A stretch of DNA of 31,170 bases from Acephala macrosclerotiorum. Its lineage: Eukaryota; Ascomycota; Leotiomycetes; Helotiales; Mollisiaceae. Both the position numbers and the translations under genes were made by a program. The number at the start of each line of letters is the position of its first letter. Within the stretch, counting starts at the first letter, position 1. Under the pieces are notes generated by a model that had not been told where the DNA came from, searched no databases, and worked only from the letters and a program-made list of their open reading frames with translations. The DNA is taken from assembly GCA_014904845.1 (NCBI GenBank), contig MU119663.1:1-31170 (forward strand), read 5' to 3'. Positions 25,661 to 31,170 of this stretch are shown here, in pieces.

Positions 25661-26112
25661 GAAGTACAAAGATCACCTCTACCATAAGCAACTCGCCGAT
25701 TTAATGGATTCGGAGAAAACCTACAAGATTTTGGGAGATCTTTTGGCAGCGCGTTTATTCGAGTTAGAGTCAGCAGCTAAAGCTGCTTTTCCAATACTCT
25801 TCTCTTACGGAGAGTTGGGAAACGATACAGCCCTGACTGTGAAGTGCGTAGAAGACAGTTTCGAAAGCGAATGTAAACAAAGAGATAGAACAAATCTCGA
25901 CGTTTTTTTTTCTCCGAATATTTTTCGTTTTCTCGATATTTCTATGCCAAATAGCACTTTCCCAGAGAGTGTTCCGATAATTAGACAGCATTGCATTGAC
26001 AGAAAGTCGAGGCGTATTAGAAAGTTTACTCGAATTACGACAAAACTCACAGCGGCCATACTTTAAGTGGGAGAGAGAAAGGAGGCTGTGCCCAAGGAAG
26101 TCTTTTGCGAAG

Positions 26113-26180
26113 GTATAAATACAAGTCTCTATAATAATTCTTCTCGGAGTATTAGCGCTGACTACGATCTATTTTCGCAG
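26113..26180 (+). other. Spliceosomal intron (68 bp) in the split gene
   Basis: The donor GTATAA at 26,113 follows GAAG. A branch-site-like GCTGAC lies at about 26,156-26,161, and the acceptor ATTTTCGCAG ends at 26,180. The length and signals are typical of filamentous fungi. The decisive point is phase: the frame before the donor and the frame after the acceptor differ unspliced, and joining them makes one uninterrupted reading frame (codon GAT across the junction). Reading straight through instead reaches a TAA at 26,205. Confidence 0.75.
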
Positions 26181-27427
26181 ATAGAGAGAAAAGCAAAAAA
26201 GTCTTAAAGCGTACACGCGATTGCGATATAATGTCGATAAATTCTATATATCTTCTTTTCAAACTTTAGTATTTGATTTTTATTTAAACTCAACGACTAC
26301 TAGAAGAATACTGCTATAATTTCACTGAAAAGTGGTTTTCGTTTATATTAGAGGTCAATAGTTGAAATGTACTCGAGGCGGTCGAATTAATTAAGTAATA
26401 GAAGATTTTTAAGAAATGTGATATTTTTGTAATAGTTATTGCTTTAAGTCATGGCCAGTCGCTCGCAGTCCTGTTCAAGCGCGCTATATCTATTCGATAT
26501 TGCGTTGTTTATCGTCGCCCACAGATTTTTGTCAAGAAAGTAGAAGAAATGGTTCGAGACGCTTGGTTGCTTTTTTAAGTATTGTAGAACGATTTGCGAG
26601 CTGTGCAGTTTTTGTATTGGTATAAGGAGTTGGAAAATCTCATCGTATATTTGCAATTAAGAACAAACTCTCAGAAAGAGACGATAAAAGTTGAGCTTCG
26701 AAATATACGCAATGCAAAGGTTGAAATAGAGGAGAGACTAATTGAGCTAAAGTCAAAAGCAAACCAGATAACCCAGTCTTTAAAAACGGAGAATAGAATC
26801 CACCGATCAATTAATATCGAGATATTGCGGTCCCTAGAAGAAGCAGTCAGTAGACTAGCTTTGACTAAAAATCTATTTATTATTGTCTAAAATCAAGTTT
26901 GGTAGTAAATAGAGAACAATATAAGTATAATAATTAATCTGAAGCACGCTAGAGCTTTTAAAAGACTGATCGTTAAAATTGAATCTCCGGGCCCGGGTCC
27001 TAAGAATCAACCGTTGCTACGTGCTCCAGTTTTGACTGTCAATACGCTCTATGATTCTTACGAAAGCTTTTACGAATATATAAGCAAGCGGGATTCCTTG
27101 TACAAACGTCGAAAATGTTTTAAAGAAGCGAATAAGATCGAGTAAGAAATATTTCAAGAATCAATTTAAAACTCTCGAGTTATTACTAGATCGATAACGC
27201 TTGCCGTTCAAAAATACGAGAGCTTTAAATTAACACTTGACATGCAGACAAAGGCTAAGAATGAAACAATTAGATATGCGCGACTAGAAGTTGAGATTAG
27301 ATTGCAATTAGTTTTAATAGAGCAATTTCAACCTTCTACGCTTACACGGTATCTTCCAAATCCGATATCTACAAATAACGACGACGAGAGTACAGACTAT
27401 AGTACAGTGCTTTCGGACTACGAATAA

Positions 27428-28081
27428 GAATAGCGATCAATATCACTATCTTTTTTGTGTGAAAAGTGACTAAGCATTTTCTCTTTTGGAGAAAAGAACG
27501 AACAAAGTCGCTTTTGTAATTAATATTTTGCTTCTTGTTTCAAACTTTTTCTCTCAGTTTTCTAAAGAATATCGAATCACGAAAGTATACACTTTTTTTA
27601 TTTAATCGTAGAACTACTTATTAAAGATCAAAATATGTATAAAACGCTAATCGTGAACTTTTATATTATTACTTTCGAGTATTTATATAACTAGTAATCA
27701 CGTGTTTCAATTAATTTGTGAATTTGAATTTTTATAATATAACGTTAGTTTCTTATAAAACTCCGATAACTTTACAAAGCGATATATTGAAAAAAAATAG
27801 TAATTAGAAAAAACAAAAATTGATAAATAATTTAAAATCGCGAGAAACGAAAATTTAAAAATGTAAAAAACTTATTAAATCAAATCACATTAAAAATTGT
27901 CGATATAAAGTTTTATTATATATAGTATTTTCAAATTAAATAATAAATCAAATAAATAAATAAAAGTAATATTTTATTACACATCGCAAAAACGAGCGTA
28001 CACATCAAAATACTTTAAATAATAAAAATCTTATATTTAATATCTAATCTCGATTTTTCGATAATATGCAAATTCCACAAA
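27428..28081. other. Intergenic AT-rich 3' flank of the split gene
   Basis: No gene is seen in these 650 bases. GC falls again, with partial RIP appearance. A CACGTG hexamer lies at 27,699-27,704. No clear polyadenylation signal can be singled out in such AT-rich sequence. Confidence 0.6.
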
Positions 28082-28262
28082 AGTATTCTATTTTTAGTAA
28101 ATACCTATTCAAAAAAATACCTATAAATAAAAAAGTACCTTTTTATTTATAAATACCTTTTTAAATAAATACATACTAAAAAAAGAGTATTTGTTTTTCT
28201 TTAAATACCTTTCTAAAAAAGTACTTACAAAATACAAAGTACTTTTCTTTTCTTAAGTACTT
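28082..28262. repeat. AT-degraded array of GTAC-type motifs, period near 18 bp
   Basis: Eleven short cores of the type AGTACT, ATACCT or AGTATT recur along 180 bp. The T of each core lies at about 28,084, 28,102, 28,118, 28,136, 28,154, 28,174, 28,187, 28,206, 28,222, 28,240 and 28,258, so the step is mostly 16-20 bp. AGTACT is what GGTACC becomes when C-to-T and G-to-A changes hit its ends. The array may therefore be a RIP-damaged relative of the preserved array at 28,549. The spacers are A- and T-rich and otherwise unlike one another. Confidence 0.5.
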
Positions 28263-28548
28263 TTTAAAAAAAATATCTACGAAATATTAAATGTCTATTA
28301 TTAATAATCAAATAAAAAAGAAGTGCATTATAAAACGGTAGACTGTATATTATTTTACGTAAATAAAGAGAATAACGACTTTTTATTTTTGTATATTGCA
28401 AAAAAAGATTTTGGAGTTTGTATAGTAGTTAGAGATCTCGATTTTGATAAATCTATCGTTTAAGTACATGGAATTGAAATTGCTTTTCGGTGTCTTTGTT
28501 GGTATATTTAATTCACGTGAAACTCTTACGCACAGTGTCGTCATTTGT
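28263..28548. other. Spacer between the two palindrome arrays
   Basis: AT-rich on the left, turning to ordinary composition near 28,430. It contains CACGTG within TTCACGTGAA, a 10-bp palindrome, at about 28,512-28,521. No gene is supported. An open frame starting near 28,444 runs into the 17-bp array and is judged accidental. Confidence 0.5.
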
Positions 28549-28710
28549 ACGGTGCGTACTATTGACGGTACTGTAAGGGTTACAGTACCGCCAAATCCAC
28601 GGTATTGTAAGTATTACGGCACTGTAAAGAGCACGGTACCGTGGGTGTTACAGTACCATATAGAGCACGGCGCCGTCAAATCTACAGTACTGTGAGTATT
28701 ACGATACCGT
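28549..28710. repeat. Tandem array of palindromic 10-mers, 17-bp spacing
   Basis: Ten copies of a self-complementary 10-mer close to ACGGTACCGT start at 28,549, 28,565, 28,582, 28,599, 28,616, 28,633, 28,650, 28,667, 28,684 and 28,701. Apart from the first step (16), the spacing is exactly 17 bp. The copies at 28,633 (ACGGTACCGT), 28,667 (ACGGCGCCGT) and 28,684 (ACAGTACTGT) are perfect palindromes. Spacers alternate, giving a 34-bp higher-order unit (ACGGTAyyGT, short spacer, TTACrGTACy, then spacers such as AGAGC). Copies one and two of that order form the perfect hairpin GGTACTGTAA-GGG-TTACAGTACC. Half-sites spaced regularly along the helix would suit a dimeric DNA-binding protein, but an accidental minisatellite is also possible. 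Confidence 0.85.
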
Positions 28711-28927
28711 GCATGAATTTTGTATAGTACGTTATGAGAGCCTCGGGGTGATGGAAATCGTTCACATCTTGAGGTGGCTTAAGTGTTGATAGTGACCACT
28801 CGAAGCCAAACCGGTTCTCTGTCCGATGAACAAAGGAAAAACATAATTCGATTTCTGTCGAGCACGAGCGCCTCGCGTGTTCACGTGATGATGATCCGAT
28901 ATCACGTAGTGGGAGTCAACTAGGGAA
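28711..28927. other. Non-coding stretch, no gene seen
   Basis: The composition is ordinary (not RIP-degraded), without a convincing open frame. It includes TTCACGTGAT near 28,881 and, twenty bases later, the related ATCACGTAGT. It may be part of a decayed repeat element that continues to the right. Confidence 0.4.
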
Positions 28928-29211
28928 GGACCAGTCATTGAGGAGACCAGTCACTTAAATGTAGACCAATCGCATACAGAGGAGACTCAAGTGAAAAGTC
29001 TACGGAGCCTATGGGGAGAATCAATCACCCTGGTACTGTGAGGGTTTGAGTCAAGGTATGTATTGATTCTAGATACAAGACGTAGCGCGAGGAATCAAGA
29101 AGAAGATTGGCGATTCCTCGCGCTTTTAAAGAACTGAAACAAGATCACATGATATCTAAACACGTGTCCAACACGTCGGCCCGTGACACCAGGAACCAGG
29201 GAGACCAGTCA
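28928..29211. repeat. Dispersed GACCAGTCA repeats
   Basis: GGACCAGTCA (28,928), GAGACCAGTCA (28,943), a weaker TAGACCAATC (28,962) and GAGACCAGTCA again (29,201-29,211) lie within 290 bp. The sequence after the last copy resembles that after the second (GGAGACT, AATCGC, AAGTCT in the same order), which suggests an old segmental duplication. No coding sense is evident. Confidence 0.45.
29085..29123. other. Perfect 12-bp inverted repeat, 15-nt loop
   Basis: GCGCGAGGAATC (29,085-29,096) pairs perfectly with GATTCCTCGCGC (29,112-29,123), and TTTT follows directly. Transcribed, this would be a stable hairpin of 12 pairs. It lies inside a 165-bp segment bounded by CCTGGT (29,029) and ACCAGG (29,188), possibly a small inverted-repeat element. 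The hairpin itself is certain; any RNA function is not. Confidence 0.7.
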
Positions 29212-29379
29212 AAGGAGACTAGGTGGAGAAATCGCTTACGAGAGAACAGTCGCCCAGGTGGAAGTCTTCATGACATCAGATGACAGGGATCCACTGTCGC
29301 ACGAACCGCGAAACTAAGCCCTACCCGCCCGAAACAGCTGCCCCTCACAAAGCTGCTGCTAAGATAAGCATATGGAGTG

Positions 29380-29539
29380 CGGGGCAACGCTAGCAAGGGG
29401 AAGCAATCTTAGCGAAGCTCAATATAAAGCGAGAAGTGGCGCTCACCCCAAGGCATCAAGATCGAATGATCATTGATCGACTTCTATTACAGTATTTGAA
29501 TTACTGCATCGTTTCGCTTTATCCGACCCTACTGTGACA
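29380..29539 (+). mobile_element. Possible LTR fragment (right part)
   Basis: A TATAAA at 29,423 is followed by a transcribed-leader-like stretch and ends in CTACTGTGACA at 29,539. TATA-containing sequences that end in TGTGACA or TGTTACA are usual for LTRs of fungal Ty3-type retrotransposons. A left end starting with TG is not certain: TGTGAGGG at 29,037 is one candidate, and no target duplication was found. No second LTR, primer-binding site or pol region is seen, so at best this is a solo or truncated LTR. Confidence 0.3.
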
Positions 29540-29666
29540 GAATATTCGAAAGTGTATTTCGTGACACGTAACTCAGTCGTATAACTCACTATGATAGAAC
29601 ATTATTCGACCCACCCTTTCTTCTATTACTTTCTACAGTCTTCTGAGGCCACGTCATCCTATTCTT

Positions 29667-29780
29667 GGATTCGACTTTCTCTTTCTCTCTCATCCTCTTC
29701 TTCTCTCGCTCCCTCTTCTTTCACTCCTCTCACTCATTCCCTCACTCCTTCTTCTTACTCTTCTTCCTTCAACTCCTCAT
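29667..29780 (+). other. Pyrimidine-rich tract
   Basis: About 115 bp made almost wholly of C and T on the plus strand. Read as protein it gives Ser/Leu/Phe low complexity, so the open frames across it are not convincing genes. CT-rich tracts often precede transcription starts in filamentous fungi. A CCTATAAATACA follows at about 29,790, yet no clear coding region starts downstream. Confidence 0.6.
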
Positions 29781-30424
29781 AGATATCAGCCCTATAAATA
29801 CATGGTTCCGTGATCCCGAAAAGACAGAGCCAGATCTAGCTCAAAGAAACAACGGGTATAAATGCTGCTCTGAACTTATTCGCATTTTCCCTCCCACATT
29901 TGTTAACATATCGCAGACCCGGCCTCACGATCAAGATTCAAGACTGGAATCATAAACATAGCTCAACTTCAAGAATATGTGTAACATCTAAGTTCTGAAC
30001 AATTGTTAACGCTATCTTTACAGGCCTATCCCACAGAGTTTGAACGGAATCCGTGTACTCATTTGCCGACGATGAAGTCCACTCACATTCGATAAGAGTA
30101 TGGGAAGGAAAGCGTGATGGTTACGCGACGAGGTACAACTGTAGCATTCCAGCAAATAGAATACTTGGGCTCCTGAATATCATACAACTACGGTATCAAG
30201 TGCGGTTCAGAGGTGGTTGACGGTGGTAATGCTGCTCCTCTCTAGTGCGGAGCTTCCAATATTCACGGAATGGTGCGTGGAGAGGCGGTCGTGCGTGCCT
30301 TCCAGTGAAATAAAACTAGCAATCGAGGAAATGAGAATTGGGCCGACCCTATCCTTGATGGTTTGGCCCCCAAATCCCCTGCTCAGATTCTAAGAGAACA
30401 ATTTCATTTACCTCAAAACTCGTC
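29781..30424. other. Intergenic region 3' of the HET gene
   Basis: No supported gene. Stop codons interrupt every frame within about 60-100 codons. A possible intron-like stretch (GTGTAAC near 29,979 to CTTTACAG near 30,024) is not backed by coherent flanking frames. On the minus strand this is the downstream side of the HET-family gene and should hold its 3' UTR. Confidence 0.5.
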
Positions 30425-31170
30425 CTAAATAATTGTGATAGTATATTTCCCCTCGGAATCAGCTTCTCCGCCATGGAACCATTCCTCGTTAAGGATAACC
30501 CTCCCGCTATTGTTCAAAGACTTGTCCGCTATCCAGCCCTTATCATCTCTAATATCGTGCCACACAGAGCGGATGCGTAATGTTCCACGTCTTTTAAATA
30601 CCCCTCGATCCTTCGTATGTTCCAAAACTAAACAACTGTACAAGTCGTCATCCAATCCCTCCCCCTGCAAAATCGGAAGACAATGCAACTTTGTCTTCAA
30701 CGATGTATCAAAAGGCTCGTCAGCGTCCATCGATGGACTCTCATCATCCCACACTCCATTTATCCTAAAAAAGCATGCCGGGAGATCCTCCGAATCGATC
30801 TCTGAATCATAGTGATCAACATATTCTTTCGGTAAGTCGTCAAAGTCCTCAGTCTTTTGCACAAAGCACGTCATCAACGGTCCTCGAACTGTCAACGCTC
30901 CGCCGAATACTTGTCCCATCTCATCTGCGCTCTTCTTCTGCGTACTTACACACAATATTTCAATCTCGAATTTATCCTTAGCGTCGGATCTCCGTTTGGG
31001 AATACTGATTCTACCGTCAATGCTTGCCCAAGACCATGAAGGCGCCCTGTATTCTCTCGGTCGTCGGAATGTGCTGTCAATCGACCACAGCAAGTTTCGT
31101 TCAAGCTCAGTACGCCACATCCCAGCCAAATAGTCACATCCCATTTGTACTTTCATCGCTCTGGCAACAC
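30425..31170 (-). CDS. HET-domain family protein, C-terminal part (partial)
   Basis: The frame is open from the right edge of the window to TAG at 30,425-30,427, giving 247 visible residues with the N-terminus outside. Near the edge are DYLAGMW and LLWSI, then YRAPSWSWASIDGRIS; the SWSWAS(V/I)DG motif is a hallmark of fungal heterokaryon-incompatibility (HET, PF06985) family proteins, lying well C-terminal to the HET domain itself. The rest is acidic, with a loosely conserved tail ending TITII. HET proteins act in the cytoplasm in non-self recognition and can trigger cell death when incompatible strains fuse; many copies in a genome have no known role. The frame has no internal stop and normal base composition, so unlike its neighbours it seems free of RIP and may be functional. 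Whether the HET domain is present must be judged from sequence to the right. An ATG at 31,154-31,156 lies in frame, but upstream codons (VARA) continue to the edge, so it is probably internal. Confidence 0.85.
   Translation of the reverse strand, partial: VARAMKVQMGCDYLAGMWRTELERNLLWSIDSTFRRPREYRAPSWSWASIDGRISIPKRRSDAKDKFEIEILCVSTQKKSADEMGQVFGGALTVRGPLMTCFVQKTEDFDDLPKEYVDHYDSEIDSEDLPACFFRINGVWDDESPSMDADEPFDTSLKTKLHCLPILQGEGLDDDLYSCLVLEHTKDRGVFKRRGTLRIRSVWHDIRDDKGWIADKSLNNSGRVILNEEWFHGGEADSEGKYTITII

Larger units (their letters stand above)
22236..27427 (+). pseudogene. Split, RIP-broken gene of unknown function
   Basis: This is one gene of about 650 codons, read as 22,236-22,477, then 25,661-26,112, then 26,181-27,427. 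A hAT transposon fills the first gap and a 68-bp intron the second. Removing both leaves 1,941 nt, exactly 647 codons, in a single frame to TAA 27,425. An alternative start at ATG 22,368 has better context (CCACCACCATGTC) and would give 602 residues. Thirteen in-frame stops are present: TAA 26,064, then 26,267, 26,285, 26,363, 26,396, 26,399, 26,576, 26,585, 26,888, 26,903, 26,906, 27,143 and 27,167. All but the TGA at 26,363 can come from CAA or CAG by C-to-T change. The N-terminus is Pro/Ser/Thr-rich, the middle helical, a likely coiled coil lies near 26,670-26,800, a Gly/Pro linker follows near 26,990, and the C-terminus is acidic and Ser/Asp-rich. I recognise no domain. RIP damage suggests it belonged to a repeated family or a mobile element. 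Confidence 0.7.

Noticed and set aside
22585..26059. Minus-strand and other-frame open frames across the hAT element and the split gene
   Set aside because: They are shadows of the plus-strand coding frames, which carry hAT motifs or join into the 647-codon host gene.
26444..26656. A 70-codon minus-strand frame
   Set aside because: It lies antisense to exon 2 of the split gene, whose plus-strand frame is coherent over 400 codons apart from RIP-type stops.
28444..28695. An 83-codon plus-strand frame
   Set aside because: Most of it is the 17-bp palindrome array, whose unit is not a multiple of three. Its apparent amino-acid repeats reflect the 34-bp and 51-bp registers of the DNA repeat.
28549..28710. 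CRISPR-like repeat-spacer pattern
   Set aside because: The 7-bp gaps between 10-bp cores are far too short for spacers and are themselves partly repeated in a 34-bp unit.
29591..29955. Ser/Leu/Phe-rich frames over the pyrimidine tract
   Set aside because: They are low-complexity translations of a CT-rich tract. No conserved feature is seen and two overlapping frames are equally open.
30435..31137. Plus-strand frames and a second minus-strand frame overlapping the HET-type gene
   Set aside because: These are shadows of the recognisable minus-strand HET-family frame.

Overview
The window looks like nuclear DNA of a filamentous ascomycete (Pezizomycotina). A HET-family protein gene runs off the right edge, a fungal-type hAT transposon is present, one 68-bp intron has fungal-style signals, and most of the sequence carries the signature of repeat-induced point mutation (RIP): extreme AT content, stop codons of the CAA/CAG to TAA/TAG kind, and surviving C and G mostly in CpG. 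I cannot place it to species. Composition statements here are estimates by eye.

Layout. Positions 1 to about 16,200 are a gene-free block at very roughly 13-16% GC, with only small repeats and one less-degraded relic reading frame (12,425-12,601). An island of about 1 kb (16,200-17,260) has escaped this decay and holds a 15-bp minisatellite that would read as pentapeptide repeats on the minus strand. AT-rich decay resumes to about 21,600, with a 140-bp A-rich tract at 18,190. At 21,600-21,660 composition changes abruptly to ordinary sequence, beginning with the relic C-terminus of a coding region.

The centre is a nested structure. One protein-coding gene of about 600-650 codons runs from 22,236 or 22,368 to 27,427 on the plus strand. 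It has one intron (26,113-26,180) and 13 in-frame stops, 12 of which can be explained by C-to-T change of a Gln codon. A 3,175-bp hAT transposon (22,478-25,652) sits inside its first exon, with 20-bp perfect terminal inverted repeats and an 8-bp target duplication. The transposase is itself broken by RIP-type stops and by frame changes. When the transposon is removed and the intron spliced, the host gene reads in a single frame to its stop. I do not recognise the protein.

Right of the gene are two related tandem arrays of GTAC-centred near-palindromes. One is AT-degraded with a period near 18 bp (28,082-28,262). The other is well preserved with a strict 17-bp spacing and a 34-bp higher order (28,549-28,710). 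Then come hairpin and LTR-like sequences (28,930-29,539), a pyrimidine-rich tract, non-coding sequence, and the C-terminal part of a HET-type gene on the minus strand (30,425 to the edge).

There is no operon-like cooperation between genes. The window records a repeat-rich, RIP-silenced compartment bordering gene space. The least expected items are the unrecognised split gene, the palindrome arrays, and the strand-polarised domains of cytosine loss in the AT-rich block.
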